A stretch of 64,000 nucleotides of DNA. It comes from Pedobacter sp. MC2016-24. Its GTDB lineage: Bacteria > Bacteroidota > Bacteroidia > Sphingobacteriales > Sphingobacteriaceae. Positions 52,442 to 62,181 of the stretch are shown one piece after another. The translations under genes were made by a program, and so were the position numbers. The stretch lies in NCBI RefSeq assembly GCF_015223055.1, contig NZ_JADFBX010000001.1, positions 62,001-126,000 of the forward strand, given 5' to 3'. The notes under the pieces were generated by a model. The model was not told the DNA's origin and ran no database searches. It saw nothing but the letters and a program-made list of their open reading frames with translations. Each line of letters starts with the position of its first letter. Position 1 is the stretch's first letter.

Positions 52442-52629
52442 TAATTATGTTAGAAATCAGTTATGCGGCTGATTTTAAGCCAGATTATTTCCTCGCAGTT
52501 GATTTTGGACTGATCTTTTTTGCTTCATAATGGAATTATGAGCCCTTATCACAGCTTTATTCCACATAAAAAAGACTTATGAATTATTAGCTTAATCATG
52601 AAAGTGTTTTCTATATTTGAAACTTGATC

Positions 52630-53946
52630 ATGCCCTCAAAAATCGTCACAACGGAATCTCTTCGCCAGCTTTGGTACACTGTAATCGGTGAGAAAACTTT
52701 CTTTTCTTTAGAGAGCAGGGTATTTCATGCCGTTTCAATTGCAGGGTTCCTGGCAGCCATTTTAAATGGCCTTATCATTGCCATTATGGACATGTACTTA
52801 TGGGCAGTGCTCATGTTTGCGGTTAGTTTGGTTATGTTACTCACCTATTACGTTTCCAGATTTAAAAGAAAACTTTATTTAGGGATCGTCATTATTGGAC
52901 TTGGTAGTAACCTTGCGGCAGCTAGTACATACTTTTTAAGCGGTGGTTCAAACGGAGTTACGTTGCTTTGGTTCATTTTGATCATGTTTGTCATTACCGT
53001 AGTTGTTCCAAGAAAACAATTTTGGATTTGGGTCCCACCTAATTTTATAATGGTCATCGCGCTACTCATTGCAGAGTATTATCATCCGGAATGGATTAAG
53101 CCGATGTATGCCAGTGAGCGAAACAGATTGATTGATCTTGGGCAGACCATGTTCGAGGTTGTGGCTTTGTTTTGTCTGATTGTGATTTACCTCAAAACAA
53201 ATTATAAGCGTGAAAAAAGCCTGGCAAAGGAACGTCAGGAGCAACTCGAAGAGACCAACGAAGCGAAGAATAAACTGTTTTCTATTGTTGCCCATGATTT
53301 AAAAGCTCCTTTGGCCTCTATTGAGAATTACCTTGAACTGCTTGGACAAATTTCGTTAAGTCCTGAAGAAAAAGGATCTATAGAAAAAGACTTGCTTCGA
53401 TCAACCCGTCAGACCTCAGAATTGCTTCAAAACATACTTTCCTGGTCTAAGGATCAGATGAATGGAGTTGCAGTTCATTTGCAGCAAATATTTGTACAAC
53501 AGACTTTAGACAATACCATTCGGGTACAGCAAAATCTTGCTACTGATAAATGCATTTCATTTGTCCATGAGATAGATGCTGAGCTACAGGTGATAGCCGA
53601 TCCCAATATGCTACAGCTGGTGATTAGAAATCTGTTAAACAATGCTGTAAAGTTTACACCTGCAGGTGGCGAGATCAAACTGAGTTATATGAACGATGAA
53701 GATCAGTGCGTGCTTGTTATACAGGATAATGGCATTGGCATCAATCAGAACGAATCGGACATATTTTCGTTAAAAAGTAATGGTACTTATGGCACAAATA
53801 ATGAAAAAGGCGTTGGTTTAGGCCTTAGCCTAACCAAAACCTATGTAGAATTACAGGGGGGGAAATTGTGGTTTGAAAGTGAACCTGGAAAAGGCACTAC
53901 TTTTTATGTCAGTTTAGCTCCTTCGCATAGTACCTGTTTCGCGTAA
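52630..53946 (+). CDS. Membrane-bound sensor histidine kinase
   Basis: 438 residues from ATG 52630 (an in-frame TTG precedes it). About six hydrophobic segments span residues 35-195 (for example VSIAGFLAAILNGLIIAIMDM and FILIMFVITVVVP), without a large periplasmic domain. HisKA follows with FSIVAHDLKAPLASIENYLELLG (phospho-His in AHDLKAP), then HATPase with IRNLLNNAVKFTPAGG, QDNGIGIN and GVGLGLSLTKTYVELQGG. No response regulator is adjacent, so it is an orphan. Its 3' end overlaps the convergent CoA-transferase gene by 33 bases. Confidence 0.9.
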   Translation: MPSKIVTTESLRQLWYTVIGEKTFFSLESRVFHAVSIAGFLAAILNGLIIAIMDMYLWAVLMFAVSLVMLLTYYVSRFKRKLYLGIVIIGLGSNLAAASTYFLSGGSNGVTLLWFILIMFVITVVVPRKQFWIWVPPNFIMVIALLIAEYYHPEWIKPMYASERNRLIDLGQTMFEVVALFCLIVIYLKTNYKREKSLAKERQEQLEETNEAKNKLFSIVAHDLKAPLASIENYLELLGQISLSPEEKGSIEKDLLRSTRQTSELLQNILSWSKDQMNGVAVHLQQIFVQQTLDNTIRVQQNLATDKCISFVHEIDAELQVIADPNMLQLVIRNLLNNAVKFTPAGGEIKLSYMNDEDQCVLVIQDNGIGINQNESDIFSLKSNGTYGTNNEKGVGLGLSLTKTYVELQGGKLWFESEPGKGTTFYVSLAPSHSTCFA

Positions 53947-55407
53947 TCTTATATAGCAGCTAAATGCTTCCTCTAATAAATGGGGTGTTTGACCGCCTCT
54001 TTTGGAAGCCCTTTCAAAATAATCCAGTAAATCAGCCTTGTAATCTGGATGCGCGCAGTTTTCTATAATTACCTTCGCACGTTGTCTGGGTGCAAGTCCA
54101 CGTAAATCTGCAAGTCCTTGTTCGGTAACAATGATATCCACATCGTGTTCTGTATGGTCTACATGGGAAACCATAGGTACGATGCTGGAAATTGCTCCGC
54201 CTTTGGCCAAAGATTGGGTTACAAAAATACTGAGGTAGGCATTTCTTGAAAAATCGCCTGAACCCCCTATCCCATTCATCATGTTGGTTCCGGAAACATG
54301 GGTGGAGTTCACATTACCATAGATGTCGCATTCCAGAGCGGTATTGATGGCGATTACGCCCAGCCTCCTGATGATGGCTGCAGAATTACTAATATCCTGT
54401 GGCCTCAATACCACCTTGTTTTTGTAATGTTCCAGGTTACAAAATATCTTTTCATAGTACGGTTCTGAAACTGTAATGGAAGATCCTGAAGCAAAATCCA
54501 GTTTTCCTGAATCGAGCAGGTCAAATGTGCTGTCCTGCAGCACTTCTGAATACATTGTCAGGTGTTCGAAATCACCGTCTATAAAACCGCTTAACACGGA
54601 ATTGGCTACCTTACCTATTCCTGCCTGTAACGGAAGCAGTGATTTGGTTAAGTGCCCTTTTTTCACCTCATCAGCAAAGAAAGCAACCAGGCGAGCAGCA
54701 ATTGCTGATGTAGTTTCATCAGCTGGTGCAATTTCGGCAGGGCTGTCTGTGGTATTGGTAATGACAATACCGATAATTTTATCTGGATTTAAGGGGATCG
54801 AGGTTGTACCTACCCTGCTGTTGGCAGCGATGATTGGTATGGCAGGCCGATTTGGGTAATTACCCAAAGAAACTATATCATGCAGCCCACAAATGGAAAA
54901 GGGAATGGTGGTATTGATCTCAATGATGATGTGATCTGCAAGCTCTGCAAAAGCAGCGGAATTGCCAATGGAAGTGGTGGGCACAATGCTACCATCAGCT
55001 TCGATTAGCGTTGCTTCCAAGATGGCGATGTCAATCTTTGGAAAGTTGTTGGCTTTGAGTAGATTGGCTGTCTCACCCAGGTGTTGGTCGATATATAGCA
55101 CTTCACCGTTGTTGATGGCTTTCCGGAGTACAGGGTCTACCTGGAATGGCAGACGCATGGAAAGTACTTTTGCCTCGGTAAGCATCCCGTCGGTATCGTG
55201 ACCAAGTGACGCCCCGGTCATCAAGGTAATTTTTAATGGGTCTGCCTTTGCTCTTTCGGCCAATGCAGCCAATACGGCTTTACTGTCTCCCGATTTGGTG
55301 AAGCCACTGGAAGCAACTACCATCTGGTCTTTAAAGAGTGCTGCTGCCTGTTTAGGGCTAATGATCAAGGCTTCCAGTCCGGCTCTTAATATTCTATCTT
55401 CGTACAT
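53914..55407 (-). CDS. Acetyl-CoA hydrolase/transferase, succinyl-CoA:acetate CoA-transferase type
   Basis: A 497-residue class-I CoA-transferase. It would exchange CoA between succinyl-CoA and acetate, as in the acetate branch of the TCA cycle or mixed fermentation. The N-terminal half has SGFTKSGDSKAVLAAL; the C-terminal half carries the catalytic glutamate region NTALECDIYGNVNSTHVSGTNMMNGIGGSGDFSRNAYLSIFV, typical of succinate CoA-transferases. Length fits. The 3' end overlaps the histidine kinase gene by 33 bases in convergent orientation. Single gene. Confidence 0.92.
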   Translation of the reverse strand: MYEDRILRAGLEALIISPKQAAALFKDQMVVASSGFTKSGDSKAVLAALAERAKADPLKITLMTGASLGHDTDGMLTEAKVLSMRLPFQVDPVLRKAINNGEVLYIDQHLGETANLLKANNFPKIDIAILEATLIEADGSIVPTTSIGNSAAFAELADHIIIEINTTIPFSICGLHDIVSLGNYPNRPAIPIIAANSRVGTTSIPLNPDKIIGIVITNTTDSPAEIAPADETTSAIAARLVAFFADEVKKGHLTKSLLPLQAGIGKVANSVLSGFIDGDFEHLTMYSEVLQDSTFDLLDSGKLDFASGSSITVSEPYYEKIFCNLEHYKNKVVLRPQDISNSAAIIRRLGVIAINTALECDIYGNVNSTHVSGTNMMNGIGGSGDFSRNAYLSIFVTQSLAKGGAISSIVPMVSHVDHTEHDVDIIVTEQGLADLRGLAPRQRAKVIIENCAHPDYKADLLDYFERASKRGGQTPHLLEEAFSCYIRLRETGTMRRS

Positions 55408-55837
55408 AATATCCTGTTTAATGAATCAAAACAATCTGTTATAGCTACTTTGGCAAACACCATCGGGCAAGTAATTGTCAAAACTTACCGTTGATCTGTA
55501 TTTAGATTGTAGTAACGCAATTTAGAAATCTAGACCATAATTATCACGATTATTTCAATTAAATCCGGATATGGTAAAAAATTGCAGCAATTCTCGGAAT
55601 TACGGTAGCCACAGTAAACTCTCATATGGTAAATTCTGTCAAATCCATTAAGGCATTTTTACATAAGAATCAGGAAATAGGCCTTTTTGTAATCATTAGC
55701 GCGATTTTAGGTCATAAGGCGTAAAATTTTTCAACCTGGTTTTAAGCGCTTTAAGGATGCGTAGCATGTTTTCTTTCGATGTGTTTAACATTATTAAATT
55801 ATTAATTCTATCTTCGCAGCCTCTTCAGAGAGAAAAT
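55408..55837. other. Intergenic region upstream of tRNA-Lys copy 3
   Basis: About 430 AT-rich bases. A -7-like TATCTTCG lies at 55809-55816, 22 bases before the tRNA, with no clear -33 partner. No other feature was found. Confidence 0.4.
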
Positions 55838-55910
55838 GATTCCGTAGCTCAGCTGGTAGAGCATTACACTTTTAATGTAGTGGTCCTGGGTTCGAATCCC
55901 AGCGGGATCA
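55838..55910 (+). tRNA. tRNA-Lys (anticodon TTT), copy 3
   Basis: 73 nt, identical to copies 1 and 2; no CCA encoded. It lies 3.5 kb from copy 2 in inverted orientation. No element adjoins it. Confidence 0.97.
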
Positions 55911-55936
55911 CAAGAAACAATATCAAAGATAAATAA

Positions 55937-55970
55937 AACCCTGCAAATCAAATGATTGCAGGGTTTTTTC
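55937..55970 (+). terminator. Terminator of tRNA-Lys copy 3
   Basis: AACCCTGCAA (55937-55946) pairs with TTGCAGGGTT (55956-55965) followed by a T-run. The stem and the loop resemble the hairpins at copy 2 and at 40021. Confidence 0.85.
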
Positions 55971-56091
55971 TTTTATGGGCTTTACCAGCGAATCACCCAT
56001 ATGAGATTTCCACTGTGACTTCTGGCGCTCGTAGTATTCATTGATTTTTTTTCATTGCAAGAACATGTTTTATCACAAGGTCACTTTGTTT

Positions 56092-56739
56092 TTATTGGAG
56101 CTTCTCTGTTATGAATTTGCTCTCTTCGGCGTCTTTGCGCTTGTACCCTAGTACCAGTAGCTGGGCATCCAGCCAGAACTGCTGCTTGCCGAAAATTTTC
56201 AGTTTTTTTTCAAACCCAAGGTTTTCGGGAATCTTTCGCACTTTTTCTTTTCTCGCGGCATCCAGCTTTCTCAATTCCGTTAGTTTCTCGTCAGTGATGT
56301 TGGTGACTGCCGGTATTCCCTGGGCTTCCGATAGGGAAATGTCCTTTACCAAATAGATTGCGGGGAAGTATTCCAAAGTGTCTTTTTTTTCAAGCACCTG
56401 CTCTACCTCTGCTTTGGTCGGGAAAATGTTTTCATTATACAGGGTCAGCATTTTACTGCCCATTTCTACGATCACAAATCCGTTTTCCTTACTGTCTGAA
56501 ACAACATTGCTTATTTCCAGACAATAGAAATTGGGATGTTTGGTGCGGGACAGCGCTCGCTGGAATGTTTCTGGTTTGGCAGGATTTGACGTGATGGTTA
56601 CGGCCTGTTTGTCCTGCACTTCAATTTTCCACTCGGTTGTGGTCAGACCGGGATCAAAACTGCTGTAGGTCGTTGTCTTTTCCTGCGCCTTGCAATAGCT
56701 AAAAATCATGACACAGAAAATAAGGCTGGTAAATTTCAT
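56092..56739 (-). CDS. Secreted protein, unknown function, 215 aa
   Basis: A signal peptide MKFTSLIFCVMIFSYCKAQ leads a mature protein of about 196 residues. It is basic, with no motif I recognise. Segments such as FQRALSRTKHPNFYCLEISNVVSDSKENGFVIVEMGSKML suggest a beta-rich N-terminal half. A helical tail rich in Lys and Glu follows. Single gene. Confidence 0.6.
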   Translation of the reverse strand: MKFTSLIFCVMIFSYCKAQEKTTTYSSFDPGLTTTEWKIEVQDKQAVTITSNPAKPETFQRALSRTKHPNFYCLEISNVVSDSKENGFVIVEMGSKMLTLYNENIFPTKAEVEQVLEKKDTLEYFPAIYLVKDISLSEAQGIPAVTNITDEKLTELRKLDAARKEKVRKIPENLGFEKKLKIFGKQQFWLDAQLLVLGYKRKDAEESKFITEKLQ

Positions 56740-56911
56740 GGCTAATCTGGTTTATATGCTGCGATGCCTAAACATCAATTTGAAATTCTTTATTGACTAA
56801 TGTATTTTCATTGTCTTGTTGAACAAAACAATTTTCATGCCTTAATCCATCCAAAATTTTTCTGCCAAAATTAATGTACGAACAGCATTTTGGAACAAGC
56901 TAAGGCTCACT

Positions 56912-58312
56912 CTATTTTTTCTTTTCTACCGTTTTTTGGATCAGATTGATCGCCCTGTTCCACTTCTGGTATACTTCAATAGGCTTGGGATAAGCAGGAA
57001 TGTCGAATTCCCATGGAATCAAGACCTCAATGTCATTACTGTATGATAGCTCAGGAATCCACTTCCGGATATATTCCTGCGCCTTGTATTTATTGGATTG
57101 GTGGACGGGATTGGTGTACCAGATCTCAAATGCCTGCATATGCCAGTTCATCCAATTGGAGCTCACATCATAGTCAATTAACTTGCTCTCAAAATACCCT
57201 GCTCCCCATGTCCAGTCTATCTTTAAATCGTGTGTCAGATAGCTTGCACAGTTCACCCGACCGCGGTTACTCATGTAACCCGTTTGATTCAGTTGTCGCA
57301 TGTGGGCATCTATAAATGGAATTCCCGTGCAACCGGAACACCATTTCTCAAACTTCAGCGGATCATTTTCCCAAGCTATTTGTTTGTTCTTATAACCTTT
57401 GGTCTTGAATATAGAGTTTCGAAACCGCATCCCCTTGAATGTAAAGTAATCTCTCCAGACCAATTCGAAAACCAACCACCAGGTACTCTGGTTTTTCTTG
57501 ATTTTTGATTCGTACTCTTTTACCGTCTTATAGATTTCCCGGGCGGAAATACAACCCAAAGCCAAGTAGGGCGAAAATTTAGAACTGTAGTCCAGGCCAT
57601 CTGATTTGTTTCTACTCCACCTGTATCCTGTCAGCAGTTCGGATTTAAACGTATAGTAATGCAGCCTTTCCAGCGCTGCAGTTTCCCCACCCTCAACCAA
57701 TGGCTTTGAATCTTTATACTCATCTTCGTTTATCCCATAAAGCTTGTAAGAAGGAAACCTTTTGGTTTTTACGTTCGCAACAGCATTCAATTTGGAAGGT
57801 GGCCTGAAAGTTTCCCTGGGCTCGGCCTGATGTCCGGCAGGAATTCTATAGGCTTTGCTGGTCAGTGGAATTTTAGCAATCGTAAAAGGTATATCATCTT
57901 TATGGTAAAGCGTTTTGCCCCAGAAAAAATGAAACTCCACGGCCTGCAGGGCATTCATCACCGACTTAACCAATTTCAACTCGTAAGGCGCATATTCCTC
58001 CTCTGCATAAATATCAGTTATCCCATATGTATCAACCAGCTCAGGTAAAGTAACCATTGCTGAAATTTCTCCGATAACCAAATGTCCACCCAGAAATTCA
58101 AGGTTCTTTTTTAAATTGAGCACGGACTGATGCATGAATTTAAACCGAACAGCACCTTTCTTCTGGAATCCGAGCGGTGACTTCTCATAATCGCTTTGTT
58201 CAATACAGTAACAAAAAACCAAATCGCTGCATTCCTGATGAGCCCTGATCAAGGCTTCATTATCGTGCAATCTCAGATCATTCTTAAACCAAACCAGACC
58301 CCGTTTCTTCAT
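56912..58312 (-). CDS. DASH-family cryptochrome/photolyase
   Basis: A 466-residue flavoprotein with the N-terminal antenna domain (RGLVWFKNDLRLHDNEAL) and C-terminal FAD domain. The DASH marker reads SKAYRIPAGHQAEPRETF, here on a slightly changed background. FAD-domain segments include GYRWSRNKSDGLDYSSKFSPYLALGCIS, WRDYFTFKG, IPFIDAHMRQLNQTGYMSNRGRVNCASYL and DWTWGAGYFESKLIDYDVSSNWMNW. DASH proteins repair cyclobutane dimers in single-stranded DNA or signal blue light. The UvrA-like gene lies 19 bases upstream on the same strand, so both are likely co-expressed. Confidence 0.93.
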   Translation of the reverse strand: MKKRGLVWFKNDLRLHDNEALIRAHQECSDLVFCYCIEQSDYEKSPLGFQKKGAVRFKFMHQSVLNLKKNLEFLGGHLVIGEISAMVTLPELVDTYGITDIYAEEEYAPYELKLVKSVMNALQAVEFHFFWGKTLYHKDDIPFTIAKIPLTSKAYRIPAGHQAEPRETFRPPSKLNAVANVKTKRFPSYKLYGINEDEYKDSKPLVEGGETAALERLHYYTFKSELLTGYRWSRNKSDGLDYSSKFSPYLALGCISAREIYKTVKEYESKIKKNQSTWWLVFELVWRDYFTFKGMRFRNSIFKTKGYKNKQIAWENDPLKFEKWCSGCTGIPFIDAHMRQLNQTGYMSNRGRVNCASYLTHDLKIDWTWGAGYFESKLIDYDVSSNWMNWHMQAFEIWYTNPVHQSNKYKAQEYIRKWIPELSYSNDIEVLIPWEFDIPAYPKPIEVYQKWNRAINLIQKTVEKKK

Positions 58313-58331
58313 TTTAAAATTTTATGTACCC

Positions 58332-60857
58332 TCAATCTTTACAAATGGTCGCTAGCTTCACAGTTTGGTAGGCAGCCAGGAAAGGAGCTGTACGACTGCT
58401 GCTAAATTGGAGAAACTTTTTCGGCGTGGCACTGCATACCACTTTGCCCCCTTTAACTCCAGCCCCGGGACCAATTTCCATGATCCAGTCGCTTGCGGCA
58501 ATGACAGAAAGATCATGCTCAACCAAGATAACAGTATTGCCCTGTTCCACCAGATAATTGAGTTGAACCATCAGTTTCTCCACGTCTGCTGGGTGCAGTC
58601 CGGTTGTAGGTTCATCCATCACGTAAAGCGTCCTACCCTGCTGGCTGCGCTGCAGTTCAGTGGCCAGTTTAATACGCTGAGCCTCACCGCCAGAAAGTTC
58701 TGTTGCCGGCTGACCCAGTTTCAAATAGCCAAGGCCTACCTGCCTGACAATATCCAGTCCGCGTGCAAGTGACGCATCTTCCTTGAAAAATCGCCAAGCC
58801 TCGTCCACAGTCATTCGCAGTACTTCAGCAATGTTTTTTTCATTGAACGTGATTTCCAGGGTTTCGTCGTTGTACCGCGTACCCTTGCATAGCGGACAGG
58901 GACTGTACACGCTGGGAAGGAACAACAGTTCAACCATGACGAAGCCTTCACCCTGACAATGCGCGCATCGACCTTTTGCAATGTTAAAACTGAAGCGTCC
59001 TGCATCATATTTTCGTTTTCGAGCCTGTGGTGTCGCGGCAAAAAGTTTTCTTATGGGATCGAACAGTCCGGTATAGGTTGCCAAATTAGACCGCGGCGTC
59101 CTACCTATCGGCTTTTGATCAACCTGGACTAATCTTTTGATGTGACTGATACCAGATGTGATCTTTCCTGTTAACTGCAGGTTTTCTTCCTGCAGCAAAT
59201 CCGGACTGTTGTCTTGGGGTTCATCCTTAGACTTTTGTCCTAAAGCTGCCGAAACCAATGTTACCAATGCCTGGCTCACAAGAGTGCTTTTACCGGAACC
59301 GGAAATGCCGGTCACACTGGTCAGCACACCGAGCGGAAACGCTACATCCAGATTCTGAAGGTTATTACGGCTTAGCGCTTCCAGCTTTAACCATGCTTGG
59401 GGCTCACGCGGGTTTTCATTTATAGTGTTTTTCTTATTAAAAATATACGCTTTGGTTTTTGATTCTTTGATTTGCCGAAGCCCTTCCGGCCTTCCACTGT
59501 AGAGGATCTGCCCGCCATCTTCTCCGGCCCCGGGCCCCACATCCACTATCCAGTCGGCGTGCCGGATCACATCAATCTCATGTTCCACTACAAATACCGA
59601 ATTGCCTGTGGCCTTCAATTTATCCAGTGCTCTTAGTAAGGCCTGTGTATCGGCCGGGTGCAATCCTGCAGAAGGTTCATCCAGTACATAAACCACCCCG
59701 AATAAATTCGAGCGGATTTGCGTGGCCAGCCGAAGACGCTGGAGCTCACCTGGAGAAAGGCTGGGCGTAGTTCTGTCCAGGCTCAGATAACCCAGGCCCA
59801 GATCCAGTATAGTTTCCAGCCGGGATACCAGGTCCACTGCAATCCGCTGGGTGACCATGTTTTTTTCCGGATGCGCAGGTGTTGTCGTTTCATCTGCCTG
59901 GGAATAACCCTTAAAGATATCATAGAGTTCATCCAGGGACAATGCATGCAGCTCGCTGATGTCTTTTCCATCAAATGTCACACTTAAAGATTCTTTACGT
60001 AGTTTTTTTCCTTGACATAGCGGGCAGAGCGCACTGAGCATAAATTGGCTCACCCGCTTTTTCATGAGCTGGCTTTGGCTCCCGGCAAAAGTTTGCATCA
60101 CATATTTCTTAGCACCTGTAAAGGTGCCCATGTAATCCGGTTGTACTTTTCCGGCGATGGCTCTTTTCACCTGCTCTGCTGTGTAACGGGGATATACCGG
60201 GACTACCGGTTGTTCATCAGTGAATAAAATCCAGTCACGGTCTTTTTTAGGAAGTTTCCTCCAGGGTGTATCCACGTCATATCCGAGGGTGATCAAAATG
60301 TCACGGAGATTTTGTCCCTGCCAGGCTGTAGGCCAGGCTGCAACCGCCCGCTCCCGGATGGTTAAAGAGTCATCAGGAACCATTGATTGTTCTGTGACCT
60401 CGTAAATACGCCCGGTGCCGTGACACTGCGGGCAGGCACCTTCAGGGGTATTGGCGGAAAATCCCTCTGCATAAATGATCTCCTGATCCTTGGGATAATT
60501 TCCGGCCCTGGAATACAGCATGCGCAACAAATTGGACAATGTAGTTACACTGCCTACAGATGACCTGGAATTGGATGCACCCCGCTGTTGCTGTAATGCG
60601 ATGGCAGGTGGCAGGCCTTCGATCTCATCAACCTCGGGTATCGCCATCTGGTTGAACAGCCGCCGTGCGTACGGAGATACCGATTCCAGGTACCTGCGTT
60701 GGGCCTCGGCATATAAAGTGCCGAAAGCTAGTGAAGATTTTCCGGATCCGGATACCCCGGTGAAAACCACAAAGGCATCTCTCGGGATTTTAAGGCTTAC
60801 ATTTTTCAGGTTATTTTCTCTTGCACCGCTTACTTTTACAAAACCGTCGTTTTCCAT
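58332..60857 (-). CDS. UvrA-like excinuclease ABC subunit (short, UvrA2-type)
   Basis: An 841-residue protein with two ABC modules, each with inserted zinc motifs. Walker A sites: GVSGSGKSSLAFGTLYAEAQRRYLES near 34 and GISGSGKSTLVSQALVTLV near 520. Signatures: LSPGELQRLRLAT and LSGGEAQRIKLATEL. Zinc motifs CPQCHGTGRI, CPLCQGKKL, CAHCQGEGFV and CPLCKGTRY. It is about 100 residues shorter than canonical UvrA (about 940), which fits the UvrA2 class that lacks the UvrB-binding domain. It precedes the photolyase by 19 bases. Roles: damage recognition or drug tolerance. Confidence 0.9.
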   Translation of the reverse strand: MENDGFVKVSGARENNLKNVSLKIPRDAFVVFTGVSGSGKSSLAFGTLYAEAQRRYLESVSPYARRLFNQMAIPEVDEIEGLPPAIALQQQRGASNSRSSVGSVTTLSNLLRMLYSRAGNYPKDQEIIYAEGFSANTPEGACPQCHGTGRIYEVTEQSMVPDDSLTIRERAVAAWPTAWQGQNLRDILITLGYDVDTPWRKLPKKDRDWILFTDEQPVVPVYPRYTAEQVKRAIAGKVQPDYMGTFTGAKKYVMQTFAGSQSQLMKKRVSQFMLSALCPLCQGKKLRKESLSVTFDGKDISELHALSLDELYDIFKGYSQADETTTPAHPEKNMVTQRIAVDLVSRLETILDLGLGYLSLDRTTPSLSPGELQRLRLATQIRSNLFGVVYVLDEPSAGLHPADTQALLRALDKLKATGNSVFVVEHEIDVIRHADWIVDVGPGAGEDGGQILYSGRPEGLRQIKESKTKAYIFNKKNTINENPREPQAWLKLEALSRNNLQNLDVAFPLGVLTSVTGISGSGKSTLVSQALVTLVSAALGQKSKDEPQDNSPDLLQEENLQLTGKITSGISHIKRLVQVDQKPIGRTPRSNLATYTGLFDPIRKLFAATPQARKRKYDAGRFSFNIAKGRCAHCQGEGFVMVELLFLPSVYSPCPLCKGTRYNDETLEITFNEKNIAEVLRMTVDEAWRFFKEDASLARGLDIVRQVGLGYLKLGQPATELSGGEAQRIKLATELQRSQQGRTLYVMDEPTTGLHPADVEKLMVQLNYLVEQGNTVILVEHDLSVIAASDWIMEIGPGAGVKGGKVVCSATPKKFLQFSSSRTAPFLAAYQTVKLATICKD

Positions 60858-61050
60858 GCTACGCTTCTTTATTTGTATTTGCTCGAACTAATATTGATCC
60901 AAAATTCTACTGTTTTGGGTTATGCCCTTATTGCCCAGTCACTCAGGTTCATCATTTGATCTTCTATGTTAACCACAATACCTCATCTTCGATCTGTTTT
61001 ACACGCTCCAACTTTTTTATTAAAATTCCATAAGCATGGGTGCTGCAAAA

Positions 61051-62112
61051 TTATTTAGGTCTTATTAAATAAGAATCAAGCAAAATGTATTCCCCATTTT
61101 TTGGCTTATATACAGAATAAGAAATATGATCCCGCAAAGATTCATCAGGAGAATCTATATAAACTGCTTGTTTATAATGTAAAGTTTTTTTAGGCATTTT
61201 TATCGAAAAGTAACTACTTCCAGTCCATCCGCCTGAACTTGACGTATTTCCGCTACCCCAGTGCCAGTTCATAATATTATACCAAAAAGAGTTTTCATTC
61301 CATTTTTCTTTAAACACATATTCCCTGTAAATTATACTTTTGGGATTATTAATGTCAAAAAAAATCTGTTTGCTTTTTTTTTCATTTCCTGCTGTAGGCG
61401 CTGTAACTAGTTCTTTATCTATGGGATAATAAAATTGAGCTTGAAATTCGTTAGTTGTATAATTAGCAGATTCGTGCCAGTTTTTTTCTGTATAAAAGTA
61501 ATTCCAAACGCCATTTTTAAAGATAATTACTTTATTTTTTGAATCAATTCCATTGTCTCCCAAATAGCTGTAATCGATTTGCATTATTTTTCCTTCACTT
61601 GTTATTTTGTCTGCCTCTTCTTTTGTGAATATTTTATTTTCGTTCATATTTTTAAAAGCATAATGCCTGGTATCATTATTTTTAATCCAATTGCTGTAGG
61701 TGTTTTGCTTTGTATCTATAATGTAGTTGTTAAAAGTATGGTAATCATGTTCATTATCTAAACTGTTATAACTATATTTTAGAGAATCGGTAATTTGTCC
61801 TTTCAGATTGATTTTGTACCATATATTTTCATAATCCGAACTTCCCTTTTCTGAATCTTTACTGTTTTTTGTGAATATTACAATGGTGCTGTCATTTGCC
61901 TGGATAATTGGTTCTGCAGCATTTTTCTTAATTTTGATCACTTCGTAATCATCATCTTTTAAATGCTCTAATTCTGTTTGATTTTTATAAATTTCAGGCA
62001 GTTTTTGAGAACGTAATTTATATCTCTCACGGTACATATTAATGTCTGGAAGAATTACAATCGCAATTAAGATTATTGAGAATAAAAATATTTTTTTGAT
62101 GTCTATTTTCAT
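61051..62112 (-). CDS. Membrane-anchored hypothetical protein, 353 aa
   Basis: One N-terminal hydrophobic segment (IFLFSIILIAIVILPDINMYRE) is a signal anchor; no lipobox. The rest is extracytoplasmic, Asn- and Lys-rich and beta-prone, with a Gly/Ser/Trp-rich stretch WHWGSGNTSSSGGWTGSSYF late in the chain. No family recognised. AT content looks higher than in neighbours (many AAA, AAT codons), which could mean a different origin. Confidence 0.6.
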   Translation of the reverse strand: MKIDIKKIFLFSIILIAIVILPDINMYRERYKLRSQKLPEIYKNQTELEHLKDDDYEVIKIKKNAAEPIIQANDSTIVIFTKNSKDSEKGSSDYENIWYKINLKGQITDSLKYSYNSLDNEHDYHTFNNYIIDTKQNTYSNWIKNNDTRHYAFKNMNENKIFTKEEADKITSEGKIMQIDYSYLGDNGIDSKNKVIIFKNGVWNYFYTEKNWHESANYTTNEFQAQFYYPIDKELVTAPTAGNEKKSKQIFFDINNPKSIIYREYVFKEKWNENSFWYNIMNWHWGSGNTSSSGGWTGSSYFSIKMPKKTLHYKQAVYIDSPDESLRDHISYSVYKPKNGEYILLDSYLIRPK

Positions 62113-62181
62113 TTGCGTTTTGATTTACCTAACAGCCATCCCATCAATTTGTTTCATCAGTAAATTTTGCAAGCTGAACAC

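Noticed and set aside
52289..55910. Composite transposon bounded by inverted tRNA-Lys copies
   Set aside because: The inverted copies are functional tRNAs with own promoters and terminators; no transposase lies between them.
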